DNA from: Apostichopus japonicus
Taxonomy: Eukaryota > Echinodermata > Holothuroidea > Aspidochirotida > Stichopodidae
Direction: 5' to 3'
DNA length: 60,000 nucleotides
Assembly: GCF_037975245.1 (NCBI RefSeq)
Contig: NC_092580.1
Span: 33,011,001 to 33,071,000 of the forward strand
Position 1 is the first letter of the stretch. Each line of letters starts with the position of its first letter. Both the position numbers and the translations under genes were made by a program. Positions 47,769 to 60,000 of the stretch are shown here, piece by piece. Below the pieces are notes generated by a model. The model was given only the letters and a program-made list of their open reading frames with translations. It ran no database searches and was not told the origin of the DNA.

Positions 47769-49066
47769 CCAAGTGCTCTAAGAGATGCAACTTAACTCCT
47801 TTATTAGGTGGAGGGATAGGGAATGGGAAGGGGAAAAAATCTCCAACTCCAGCCCCCCTCCCCCCCCCCCAGAGAAGCAGGCCTCTAAAATAAATAAGAT
47901 GCCTGTCAGGGTGTTCTTGCAGGTTTAATTTTAATTACAAGGTCATCCTGCCTACTGGGACTAAACATTAATTCCTTCCCACAAATCCAAAGCAATTTCC
48001 ATAATTTTGAGTGACTTCTGTCCAACCTTACTGGGTCCAGGTCACGTTAGCAGGAAATTAAATCAATTCTTGTCATAGGTTTGTATTTTAACTGCAAATG
48101 TAACAACTACTGTACATGTACGTAGACAGTAGTTTACCAAGCACTTATTACTTTCTGAAGAATAGTATTTACAAATTAACCCTCTCTGGACAGAGGGGTA
48201 CATAAAAATGGTGGAACATTAATGTCATCTTGTTGCCTTATCGTCATTAATTAGCACATCCCGCTATACCTCATCTAGTAGTAATAAATACTGGGATATA
48301 AAAATATGGCCATTATCAACCAAACTTGTGTACACACGTAAATGAACTTGTGCAACATATCTTCAGACATATTGTAGAAGTTTGGCGGAAATAACGGAAA
48401 CTAAACCTGATCATACATGGAAAACAAGTTACAGTGCAGTTTACTGTACTGTGGAAAAGAGCAAATAAAATTATGGCTCAAACTCGATTTGAACCAGTTA
48501 CGGAGTGACCTGTATTGTAAGTTTGTAACCAACTTTCCCAGTCAGCTTTTCATTATTCTTTTACGTATATATATAGTTACTGTTCTGTATAGATTTATGA
48601 TGAGCTGTTGTTTGGTATCAAACAAGGAAGCGTAAAACACAAATGCTCACCTCGTATGCTTCGATAAACATGACTTACTGTCAAGCTTTTAAAGGCTCAA
48701 TATATTACATTGAAACAAACAGCCAAAGACAATAATAAGATAAGAACTCATGATAAGTTGTCTTCCTATGTTGTCTAAATGCAAACAACCATTGGCGATA
48801 CTACTGTAATTAGAGCTGTAGACCTCCAGTGTACAAGAAAGCTCAAGAGCTCAATCTAACGAACTTGTTTATTAACATACAGGAAGACCATTAGCATGGC
48901 ACAGGATGGGTGTATAACTCGCAATCTCCTGGGCCTCTGGGGTGACATGTTCAGCAAAAGGTCACTGCGAAATTCTGCTGAACAAAGTTAGCCAATGCAT
49001 GAGTGTACATGTCACAACAGCAAAATAACATGTTCTTGGAAGCTTGGAGATTGAAGTCATTTCAGT

Positions 49067-49246
49067 GTTTTTATATTTAAGGTATTAAACAAGATATATT
49101 ATGAGGTTACACACGGGCATTAGGCACCAAACACTCTCAATAGTTATTTATTAATAATTAATTTAAGTTTTTATATTTAAGGTTTTAAGCAAGATATATT
49201 ATGAGGTTACATACAGGCATTAGGCACCAAACAATCTGAATAATTA
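49067..49246 (+). repeat. Tandem duplication, period 100 bp
   Basis: GTTTTTATATTTAAGG, AAGATATATTATGAGGTTAC and GGCATTAGGCACCAAACA occur in both 49067-49146 and 49167-49246, offset by exactly 100, with a few substitutions. Confidence 0.9.
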
Positions 49247-49280
49247 ATCACATGGCTGATGTAGAATCATACTAAACATA

Positions 49281-49679
49281 AGTTTAACCTAATTGAGATG
49301 AAAGGGCACTAGATCAGATCTATGGGCATTAGTTTAATCGAATTGTGATGAAAGGGCACTAGATCAGATCTATGGGCATCAGTTTAATCGAATTGAGATG
49401 AAAGGGCACTAGATCAGATCTATGGGCATCAGTTTAATCGAATTGAGATGAAAGGGCACTAGATCAGATCTATGGGCATTAGTTTAATCGAATTGAGATG
49501 AAAGGGCACTAGATCAGATCTATGGGCATCAGTTTAATCGAATTGAGATGAAAGGGCACTAGATCAGATCTATGGGCATCAGTTTAATCGAATTGAGATG
49601 AAAGGGCACTAGATCAGATCTATGGGCATCAGTTTAACCGAATAGAGATGAAAGGGCACTAGATCAGTCTGTGGGCATC
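49281..49679 (+). repeat. Minisatellite, unit 50 bp, 8 copies
   Basis: The unit is AGTTTAATCGAATTGAGATG, then AAAGGGCACTAGATCAGATC, then TATGGGCATC. Eight units follow head to tail, nearly identical; the last lacks one base. Each unit carries AGATCAGATCT. Confidence 0.95.
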
Positions 49680-49893
49680 AGTCATTTAGTATGATGTAAC
49701 TGTCAAAACATATAGTATATGAGTATACAAAATTAAAGGGCGAGAAACTAGCAATGGGCATCAAACCATACAGTATATGGCATAACAGTCAAAATATTTA
49801 ACAAAGACAAAAGCATACACTGTAGAGAAAGAACAATCAATTTTCAAGTACACTGTATCCAAACAGGGTGTTTTCTTCTTTCTATTTCTGGAA

Positions 49894-50023
49894 TGACTTA
49901 CTTTAGATATTTATAGCATTATTTCTTTTAAGTCTTTCTTTTAAGGAAGGTTTCGTTCTTTTTTGATGACTTACTTTAGATATTTATAGCTGATCTTTTA
50001 AGTCTTTCTTTTAATGTAGGTTA
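49894..50023 (+). repeat. Tandem duplication, period 73 bp
   Basis: TGACTTACTTTAGATATTTA starts at 49894 and 49967, and TCTTTTAAGTCTTTCTTTTAA follows in both copies. Confidence 0.85.
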
Positions 50024-53000
50024 GAACTTTCTGCAAACAGAAATTAATGTTTTTGCAAAACTGCTTCCTCTAATGGCTTACATTTTATTGTTTTGAGGGC
50101 AATGAGACAAAATAACAACTGTTGCAATGGAGCAAATTAACAAAGCTGACTTGAATTATGGACGTACAGTACTGTAGTAAACAAATAGACTAATTTGACA
50201 AAAATAGATTTAACGAAATAAGACAACAACAACCCAGATGCTAATTGTTTTTTCCACAAACAAAGGTCTTTTCAAGCTATTTTTTGGTGTTTCCATATTA
50301 AAAGGTGTGTGCACAGATTGCCACTTTTCAGCCAATTTATGTCGCAAAGCCGTAAAACACTTTACTAAACCAGGTGATAACTCAAGAGTACGAATATGTA
50401 GAGATACCAACCAGCAACTTTAGAAGCACTGACATAACAGCAGTTCTCTTTTACACGGTATCAAGTTAGCACTGAGGTACGCAATCCTACATGCCTACAC
50501 TCAGTGTGTCAGAAGGGAGGGGTAGCTCGATCTATTGGTTAAAAACATACTACACTATTCTCCATTGCCATAACTTTCATCAGTTTCTTTCAATTCTGCA
50601 TATTAAAGAGAAGGGTGTCTATTAACTGGTGGCAAATATACATCGCCCAATTATATATTCCGTCTTATGAATATTTCTGTTTTTTTATAATTCGTTGTTT
50701 AGTCGTACACCGCAACAAACCTCAAGCACCAAAGTTTGTAGTTCAGTGCACAGCTTTGACATAACTAGCATTATACTGAACCTGTTTTTGGTCATGCATA
50801 GAATGACACTGCACAGTTTATCCTGTGATTTATGCGTGAATACTGAGGAACGGTGCTATGTATACATACATGTAGCCGATGCTGCCATTTATGAAAGTAC
50901 ACTTCTACTGTATAGTTGTGACTTAAAAATGATTAATTAATAATTAATAAATGACATTGCTTTGATGAGCAGCAAAATTGTTTGTAGCAGCGCAGTCTGA
51001 GTTTTAATGCAAGACAAGACCACTTCCTTTAATAATCTTTACAAGTGAGGCCAATCTAAGCATAATCTTCGGTCTATATGATATCTAAGATAACTGTGAT
51101 AAAGAACCTCACCAATAGTTCATTATTCAATATTTATGACTAATATCTGATATTTTACTTTTATTGACAACATCAATATATCTTGATATAATCTTATAAT
51201 TACTCCTGATATGATATCTATTGCAAGTTGACATTAATCTTTCCTATCCTGATGATCTTTCTTAACCTAATCCTTTAATCTACATTGATATTACAATGCC
51301 ATATAGTGTTACAATTTCCTTAAATTGTCAGACGTAAACAACCGTAGTAAACCACAATCACCTTGATATTGAAGGTCATCACAATAATTTTGCAAAAATT
51401 TTGCAGTTTGTATGAATCATCACAAATAATCAGTGGAAGTGCTACATAGTGAAGATTTTTCTCTTTTCAAAACTACTCCAAATTAAAGACTGAAATCATC
51501 ATCATCATCATCAGTATCTTTATATTTCTTAAAAAACAGGATCTTTTGATTACTGTACACACATAGCCCTTCCTATAAATATGTGCTAGACTACTGTAGA
51601 CAACTAACCCTAAAATATTCACACTTATTCCAAGTAAACTTAAATCAATTTCAGTAAAATAAACAAGTTGATCTAAAATCCTTTTTGAATAAATTATCAC
51701 CCTACAGTAGATGTAAAATAAGAGCCAACTTTTACACCACACCCCCTCCCATTCCTCTCCCCTTCCCCCTCCCTGTGCCCCCAAAAAAGTCGCATTCCAC
51801 ATGTATCTCTTGCATTTGCTTCACTAGCATGCAATGCATATCCACAACTTCCACGCAGTTAACCGTGTGTGATGCACATATATGTAGTAGGCACACTACG
51901 TAAAATGAATTTCGTGGTAACATATCATAATGTCAGTGTTATTAAATGTCAATATTTATGTCACTAGGGGCATCTACGAAGGTTCGCAGTTTGCTCTGCC
52001 TGTCTTCCTCCTCTTTATCTCTCTCTACAGGATGAAGCCACTCAAGCTTGACAGATGTACCTTGGAATGTCTTGATATATTTTTACCCCGGCATCTCTGC
52101 TTCACCGGCATTCCTCCGATACCTACGACCAGCCTCTCCATACTATTTTCATGCAATTTCTGTAACTTTGAGCTCACGGTGTTACACAGACATCTGCTGT
52201 GGCAGCGTAAAGCTGTTTAATTTAACACCTGGCCGGCCGGGGCGGTTATCATGTTCCAATTAGTAGAGGGAAAAGCTTACAGGGAGAGAATCAAAGCCAG
52301 TAGAGAGAGCCGCTTTACCTGGACTTTTATTGATTTCCTTCTTGTTTACTGGAATATTTTTGGACTGTCCTTCGAGTCATCCAAAGCAAAGGGAAAAATC
52401 AAATCGATGAACACAGAAACCAAATCATTGATAAATAATAAATACAGAAAAGTGAAACAAAAGTAGCAAACAAAAATTTAAAAATATTTTAGAACAACAA
52501 TCTTGAGGATTTCTGTTAATATTAACACAGACATCAAAGCAGAAAACTTAATACATCATTTTTGTAATTTTGCAACATAACACTAATTAAGGTGACATAC
52601 TAGCATTAAACAACACTTGGTGATTTTTGTAAATTTGTCACAATGGACCATTGTTAGGACTCCAGTATGGGTGGTATTTATAATAATTGCTTGGCATACA
52701 AATACCATAGAACACTAATTGGTCTAAATCATATAGTCTGATGATTTTGAGATATGTTTCTATTATATGGTAAAATTGACAGCAACAGTTTGATTTCCAT
52801 CTGATTATGTTCACAGGTAGGAATTGCATAAGAGTAACTGTCTAACTGCCAGGTCTGGGTGACATGTACAGAAGCAACAACTGTGCACTTGGACCAAGCT
52901 AGAGGAGGGTTCAAATGGGGCTACAGCTCTGGAGCCCAGGACCATTAGAGTCCTGCATGGATTTGAGATAAAGAAGTGTGTTCTTATTTCCATAATTGAC

Positions 53001-53067
53001 TTAGTAAGAGGGCCTGACATTCCTATCCTAGCAGGAGTTGGCCTGTGAAGAAGCCAATGATGGTATA

Positions 53068-53306
53068 GGAGTGTTATACTGTAGCTCAGTGGTTAACGCC
53101 GGTGCCTTCCAATCATAAGGTCCCGAGTTCGAGTCACTCCAAGATTAATGTATGTCGTCCAGTTACAGAGTTGTTTACAATTGACAATTCATAATCATGG
53201 ACCTTAAATATGAATGCTAGAGACTGACTTCGGTCAGCTTGCGGCTTTGATAAGCCAATGAGGCTTCTTTGCGAGTTCCTGCTTGCAGGAGGATCTAAAA
53301 TACAAA
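53068..53306 (+). mobile_element. tRNA-derived SINE, copy 2
   Basis: Nearly identical to the SINE at 38173-38406 over its full length. It has the A box TAGCTCAGTGG, the B-box region AGTTCGAGTCACTCC, and the same body (ATTAATGTATGTCGTCCAG, GACTGACTTCGGTCAGC, CTGCTTGCAGGAGGATCTAA). The B box starts AG instead of GG. The exact ends are estimated from where the two copies stop matching; I could not define a target duplication. Confidence 0.85.
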
Positions 53307-53619
53307 ATACATGCATGATCAAAATGTCAGTCCCTCTAACTCTGATATTTTTTATCAACACAGGCTTTCTACAGTTACAGTAGATAAGCATTTTGAAACC
53401 TGTGTTTTCTCTGTTTCACAATATACTTAAGGAAAACTGAAGAGTTTCAAAGGTGTCCAGTCAGTTTATCTCGGGGGCACCCAATGGCTCTAGTTGCCTT
53501 TGAAACCACTAAGAAATTTAATATTTTCCTAGATATCAGTTGTGATATATCGTGGTTTGAAAGTTATGTCAGAGCTGATATATGGAAGTTTTCTACACAA
53601 CTGAAGAGCGCAAGAAACT

Positions 53620-53789
53620 TCAGATGATAGAATTAGAAGGGGTGCGAGGGGGCAGGGCGGGGGGGCAGTTAACTGAATGAGTTGAGCAAAGACAGTGCTA
53701 AAGAAGTTACCAAGTTGCCCTAGGCAATTAAGGAAGAGAGAGTGCAGCTGTAATGAGAAGACAGGTAATTGAGGACTGACACAGTAAAT
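53620..53789 (+). repeat. Dispersed repeat family A, diverged long copy
   Basis: GATAGAATTAGAAGG, a G-rich stretch (53640-53668), CAGTGCTAAAGAAGTTACCA, CCTAGGCAATTAAGG, then GAGAAGACAGGTAATTGAGG and ACAGTAAAT. The block order matches the other long copies. Confidence 0.65.
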
Positions 53790-55215
53790 TATCATTTACT
53801 GCGCACTTACAGTACAGAAAGTTCTAGTCGTTAAAAAGAAATTGCCCTTGTTGCACAATGGTAATATATATACTGCATAATAAATTCCATACTTTGCATT
53901 GACTAAGAGGTCACGTTTCTGTCGGGGTCACCTGTCATTCCAAGAGCGTCATTTGCAATACAAAATTGATTCGAAAGAGTGTGTTCAACCTTGTTTATAA
54001 TTGAGTTTAATCCCAATGACATCAACGTCTATCAACTCCATCAAACTTGCTTCTATATAAACCAGGCGTTTGATTCAATGTTGAACTGTGTTGAACTGGG
54101 AGATCCTTCTTCAGTTTGGGTAAACGAACCTGATGTAATAAAGATAATGTGTCTTTCTATGGAGTTCAATGATGTACTGCACAATGTAGACCACCAGAAC
54201 AGCACACAGACTCCTATAAACATGTATAATTACAAACGGTATCTACTGTAGGCAATTATAGTTCATATATGTACTGAGCTACAGTACAGCACATTGTCTA
54301 TACATAGGTTGATTATGTACAGTGTCTCTCACACAATGTAACTGATGATGCAGTACATATTACATGTACATTAACTATGACACTTTAAATTCAGACAATG
54401 TACTGTTTGTCAATACCAGGAAATAATTTATCCGGTACAGCATCGCAAAATGCTATAAAAAACGGTCAGGATGCTACACAGGTGTAAAGATATGCGCAGC
54501 CGGTTTCTACAGTATACAGGAACTATAGCAGTCAATGAGAGAAACAATTCATAGCCTTCCAAAATGCTACACAAAATATGAGCAATAAATGATTCCCTGG
54601 CATATATTATAGTTATGTTATTATATGTACTCATTAAAGCGGGTTTGTACTCGTACTCGGGGCATTAAGGTATGTAACAGTACTTTGCACAACAACTACA
54701 TAATCAGAGGATAGGAGTCTGGATCATAACTATGAATCTGTCATTACAATGTATAGCAACACACAAGGTTGAGATGCATATATTCAACTTAGATGCAATA
54801 CTATACATATAATAAGGTTAATCAGGCAGACAAAACATACATGTATAAATGTTTGATTTCAATGAAAATCTGCTGTTTTTTTCTTCAATATTGCCACACA
54901 AGCAAGGTACAAAATTTACTCTATAGTAAAACACAATTTACTCAAGGGCAAATCTCTGTCATTAAATGGAGCAACTATTAGAATACTGTAATTAGCTCCC
55001 TGAGTCATAAGATTAATCATAATCCAGCATGATAAAGGTTACAATATGCTACTGTACAGTGTACTGTAGTACTACTGTACACAGTGAGGTCAGGATGCAA
55101 GCAATACCAAGTTCTGGGTGTTGGGCAAGTATCAAATACTTCAGGGGGAAAAATTCCCATCATGTAGTTTAGTTTAGATTAGATGGGGGAAATGCAGACT
55201 AGGAGACATGTATGT

Positions 55216-55290
55216 AAGAGAGGAGTGTAGAGGAGTGTAGAGGAGAGCAGGGAGGAGAGTAAGGGAGGAGAGGAGAGTAAGAGAGGAGAG
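55216..55290 (+). repeat. GA-rich simple repeat
   Basis: Imperfect repeats of AGAGGAGTGTAG and GGGAGGAGAGTAAG: a purine-rich tract. Confidence 0.85.
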
Positions 55291-56980
55291 TAGTAATTGT
55301 AAACAATTGTAAAATGTGACATTAAAATGACCAGAGGCTATTTACAATGACTTCTGTAAAAATAAGGCTAATGATATAACCTTGCACAATTCACTGAATA
55401 TTGCAGTGCAGTACTGTAAGAAGTGTCCAAAGTTATAAAAAACATATTTTTTACTCAGTGGTTGTCTAATGAACAAACAAAGTAAAGTTTACGTATGCAT
55501 ATTCTTGAAGAAAGCCTTGAAATAAGAACAGGTTAAGGTTTTAAGTCATTTAGCAGACATCCTGCTCGGTTCAGCATCAACGCTCCATCGTGGCAGCCTA
55601 TTCATCGATCCTAAACACGTAAAGCAGTATGATGCAATTGTACACAGTACATCACATGTGTACAATGAGTGACTTCCATACATCTACAAGTCATTGAGAT
55701 ACTTTAAATCATCAAGGTGCACAAATTTAAATAAACCCAATACTGTACTTCAATCTCCTTGAGATCTGACTTTGTAGGTGGCTGTTATATATTGAAAGTC
55801 TAACGTCAGGTCTAACACTCTGTGTTTGGAATTCAGCAATTTAGCAAATCTAAATGACATGAAATAAATTCAAACACGACATGGTCTTGCATAACAGTTG
55901 TGGATTATTGTCTTAAGGTTAGGAATTTTTTTTTTCTCTTGTTTTAGAATATAGGTATGATAATGGATGAAACTTTCTCTGAGTACATTGTTTTGTGTTG
56001 CAAAAAAGGTAGGAAAGATGCTTGTTTGAATTTTAAATGCAAAGGGAACAAAACTAATGTAATTTATGTAAATTAAAGGAATTTTTTAAGATTTGAAACA
56101 CAAGAATTTATGTTAATCATGATCCAGAGACAGGACAGAATGTTAAAATATTGTTGTCTTTTTGAAAGAAACCATTTACAGTCTGTATTCAATACATCCC
56201 AGTCCCACAATCTCACTTTTTATTAAAAATGTACTTACACCAAACCAGTACACTATTTAATGTAGTACTACTGTAATATGCATAAGATCAGTTAGCATAT
56301 GGTGAAAACTGCAAGCATGAATACACACACAAATCAATTTTGTTGCGTGACATGTCAAATTTGTCAATTGTAATCTATTTTCGGTACCTTGAAGGACAAA
56401 ATGAATGTTTGCTAACTTTTAAGCTGGGTGTGTACACATGTATTTCTATTATGTTTCAGAACTGCCATTTTCATGTTATTGTACGTTATTGTAATATTCT
56501 GAAATTTTTTCTTCTGTTTAACGCTTTGTGATAAGTTGACACAGTTGAATGAACTATAGAATATACTACAACAGTAATTTAAAAAAGAAACAGTCATTTC
56601 TGAATCAGAAATCAGAATGGAGATGACAGAGCTACAGTAGTAAAATATGCTCTTAATTAAAAATTATTGTTGCCAGCTGCTGGCAGATACAACCTTTCGT
56701 ATTGATTCATGTTTCTTAGAAATAATTTTTCCGTCGATTGAAACCCTTTCGTAAATTATACAGCAACATGTGAACAAAATTAGCTGCTTGCAGATTTGAA
56801 TGTATATCTTCTTGTCATCCAAATCTATGCAACTATAAAAGCCTATAGTACTGTCGGACAGCTGCTAACATCAGTTCATACACTTAGCTCCTTTGATACA
56901 TTTTATGACCAGAATAAAACAGGGTTTAAAAACTCTCATTTTAGCATACTACACTGGGGTGTAGTTGTTTCCAATTGTGT

Positions 56981-56999
56981 GGGGGGGGGGGGGGAGGGG
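56981..56999 (+). repeat. Poly-G tract
   Basis: Fourteen G, an A and five more G. Confidence 0.9.
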
Positions 57000-59500
57000 G
57001 TCGGTACAGTAACGGAGACAAGCATGTATGGGTTCATTTTGTTCTCAAATATTTCTGAACTTTTCAGCAGTATTGATACACTTTCAATGGAGATTTTTTT
57101 TCACATTTTGAAACAAGGCAGAAGAAGCTAATTTAAGATTTAGTCCTTGATCTGTGAGCTTAAATCATCGCTTAGATCATACTGTCTATGATGCAGTATT
57201 GACAAACGGTTTTCATTGAAAGATTATGATGAAACATAGTATAGAATGCCTGCCGTTCCTTATTCTTATTCCTTAGACTATTTCACCGCCAGGCTGTTTG
57301 TACTATTGTTATACTTAGTAGCCAATCCAGGAAGTGATACAGACAGGCAATGTACACATCAATATGTTTAAATACTTCCTTAAGGCTTCTATCAACAAAG
57401 TATTCAAACCATACTATAGTTTCTACACTGTAAGATTGTAGATAAAATCAATATCCTTGCGGGTTTCAAATATTTCAAACTGTAACGTATACATGTACAG
57501 GTAACATATCAGGACCTCTTTGAGGATAAAAGTGAAATATGTTGTCATTTAAATCAAAAAGTAATTATAAAATTGTTCTCAGACATTTTTAAGGAACACA
57601 CAAGATGACTGAATGCCCCAGTGAGGAAAATTTCCTTGAATGTTGTAATAAAAACCGTTTAAGAATTGTGACCATAAGGTGACCATATTTAAATATCTAG
57701 CATATTTGGGGCCAATACAGCATACTTTTAAGTCACGGTCAGCCCTTACTATAATTCTAGCTGTGCCTGTGTGTGTTTGTTTTCAAAAGTCTGTGTAGAT
57801 TGTATGTACACAGTTCATCTATAGTTCATCTATTGAGCAACATTGAGTAGTTAATTGAATGCCAAAACTTACAAGGTTAAACTCTTCACAGTAACAATGG
57901 CTGCCAATTTGCACACAAGTTTAATCAGAAGAAGTCCTTATTTTGGAGTCCAGACCATTTTTGTGCAAGTTGTTTACTAGATGAAAATCAATATTTTGGA
58001 GCAAGGGTGTACAGTAATAATAAGGACTGGACCACATGATTGATGTATCATTGTGTTTAGAACTTTTATTATGTAAATGGAGATCATTAATAGCAGAACT
58101 GGACTGATGAACTTTACCTACAGGTTTCAGAGATCTTTATCCTACAAGAGGAGAGTGGTATTTAATTCAGTAATAATAATTAAAATCATAATTAATTATG
58201 GTTAATAATTTTATTAACCTTGAAGAAAGACCTATAATTCCTATCAGCAATCTTCTCTCAATACTGCCAAAGGTTTTAAACCTATCAACAACATCAACAA
58301 AAAAATAGCTACGAAATTACGGGTATATTCCACCAAAATTACAGTACTGATCACTCTTTGCAAGAACAAGAAAAACTTCCAATGGTGTTAGAATCGGTTA
58401 TGCCGCGTCACTTCAAACATAACAGCGAGATTCCGATCACCTTCTTGATCATCGCAACCGATGCCAGTCTAATATCAGTCAATTATGGCATCAGTTGGAC
58501 CCCCAAGCAAAGAGGACAGACACTTCCTTCGACAGATGAAAAGAAATACAGATCAGTTTTGCAAGCGATTTCTGTCAGAAATGCCACGGGGTCCTATTAC
58601 CTCTTCATCAAACTTTCATGATCTGTGCATTTTAGGGCATCCCTGGCAACTTAGGCAAGAAACTTATGCTTGGTCTTTGCCAATTTAAAGGAGTGTGATG
58701 ATGATTTTATTGAGGTTTGTATAAAAATTTGTAACTTCATAATCGACTTTTCGTTAACATTCCATCGATTAATACATTTTTCTTTCTTTAAAGTTACTTA
58801 CAACTTGTTCCTGCATCATGTGAACCTACAACTCACAACTGTAAATATTGACATCACGAAGGAACTTAAAAATTAATTAAATATTCAAGACTTGGGCTCA
58901 TGCAGCCTCCCTGTATTGAAACAATTTGTATGTTAAGTCTAGGGAACTTTTATTACTTATTCATGGTATCTACTACAATTTTCCAGTCCTTCTCAAAAGT
59001 AGAGTGAATGAAGTTTAGAAGCTCAGCAATTTCAAATTTTTTGTCGGCACCTCACTCTTATAACTCCCTCCCTGTGACGTTCTCCTTTAACGCTTCTTCA
59101 AATGACTCATAGAGGATGATTATGGAGCCAGCCAAGATGAACGAAACCGTTCTACTTTGCTGGAGACGTTTCATTGACTCAATTTTACTGAATATTTACA
59201 TTGTCATCGTCATCGTGAGAAACTTCTTGTCCCTCTAGAGGTATCACTAAAACATTAATTATACATAACGATTGTACAGTCATTTTTTTAAATTTATTGC
59301 TAAATATAGTACCCAGACTTAATAGAAAGATCAAACTTGGTGGCTTTATAGTTCGAGGACACGATCAGATGGGAACTTTTACTATATATATAGCAGTGAT
59401 GGAAAATTTCAGACCTCAGTGATTAATGTTGTTACATTTATAGTACAAACAATTGAATTAGTCAGATAGGGATTTATCAATTTTCGTGAAATTTATGGTA

Positions 59501-59548
59501 TTTTTTTTTTTTTTTTGGGAAGGGGGGGAGGGGAAGGGAGGGAGGGGT
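59501..59548 (+). repeat. Poly-T followed by a G-rich tract
   Basis: Sixteen T are followed by about 30 bases of GGGA/GGGGA repeats. Confidence 0.88.
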
Positions 59549-60000
59549 TGACAGGGTGTGCCATACTTGAGTGTGTAAATGTTAGAAAGCAATGAAAAGG
59601 TCACTTTTTCATCATGAACGTACAACATCTCCTAATTATAATTTGCATAGCCTTGTTTTCAACATCAACCCTGTGTACAAATATTAATGTTACAAAAGAC
59701 AACTGGGAATAGAGCCTAGAGGTACAGTAGATGAAGACAAAACAGCAATTCTGTTTCAATGTTTATCCTCAATTCTGTTTTAATTCTGTTTCTGTTTTAA
59801 TTTACATCAATTAAGGTACAGTCATAAATAATATAGTTCACTCAAACATTAATGTACTGTCCCTTAATTTCTTCCTTTGCATCCCCTATCGTACCTTCAC
59901 TGTAAAAAAACTTTAAAAAAACTGAATTCACTGACTTTTTCCTTCATTCCAACTAACTGGTACAGAAGCTTCAGAACAAGGATTTGCTTCAGGCAAATTA

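Larger units (their letters stand above)
41083..60000. other. Upstream region of the CTTNBP2-like gene; no recognised coding exon
   Basis: The acceptor before 41082 shows that the transcript begins further upstream, so this stretch should be intron and possibly 5' untranslated exon or promoter. I could not choose among several donor-like sites, for example AGAG|gtaagt at 47412/47411. No open frame resembles a known protein. The region is rich in simple arrays and holds one MITE and one SINE, listed separately. No CpG-island-like segment stands out. Confidence 0.55.

Noticed and set aside
49281-49679. Possible CRISPR-like array of 50-bp repeats
   Set aside because: Units are contiguous with no variable spacers; a simple minisatellite in a eukaryotic genome.
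58358-58621. 87-codon plus-strand frame with fairly balanced composition
   Set aside because: No recognised domain; it opens from a TTG rather than an ATG, lacks flanking splice sites I can defend, and overlaps another frame of similar length.

Overview
This is a eukaryotic (animal) genomic window: about two-thirds A+T by eye, with very sparse coding sequence, canonical GT/AG introns, a tRNA-derived SINE family, non-autonomous DNA transposons and many minisatellites. The one recognisable gene is a member of the CTTNBP2/CTTNBP2NL (cortactin-binding protein 2) family. The repeat style and the AT-rich background suggest a marine invertebrate deuterostome. An echinoderm, perhaps a sea cucumber, is my best guess, but the sequence alone does not prove it.

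Layout. The gene lies on the minus strand and its four coding exons span about 30 kb. Coding exon 1 (40975-41082) carries the start codon and is followed by a 22.7-kb intron. Coding exon 2 (17999-18235), a 0.9-kb intron, coding exon 3 (16959-17066) and a 4.6-kb intron come next, and then one very large exon (10308-12362). Joined, the exons give a continuous 832-residue frame with every intron in phase 0. The start exon has a splice acceptor before the ATG, so at least one non-coding 5' exon and the promoter lie above 41.1 kb or outside the window. The 3' end is uncertain. The big exon can be read through to a stop at 10308, but a strong phase-0 donor at 10526 suggests that some or all transcripts continue to further exons, as in the ankyrin-containing members of this family.

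Regions. Positions 1-10.3 kb are 3' flank or intron with no gene I can recognise. Positions 12.4-41 kb are introns holding a 26-bp minisatellite, a 1.7-kb hAT-like transposon with a perfect 8-bp target duplication, a 59-bp array with higher-order structure, a twin-hairpin element and a 171-bp satellite interrupted by a SINE. Positions 41-60 kb are upstream sequence with a 22-bp array, a G-rich array, a long-TIR MITE, a 50-bp array and a second copy of the SINE. At least seven copies of an apparently undescribed dispersed repeat occur in the window, all in the same orientation.

No rRNA, functional tRNA, CRISPR array or prokaryotic operon is present. The short open frames outside the four exons look like chance frames.
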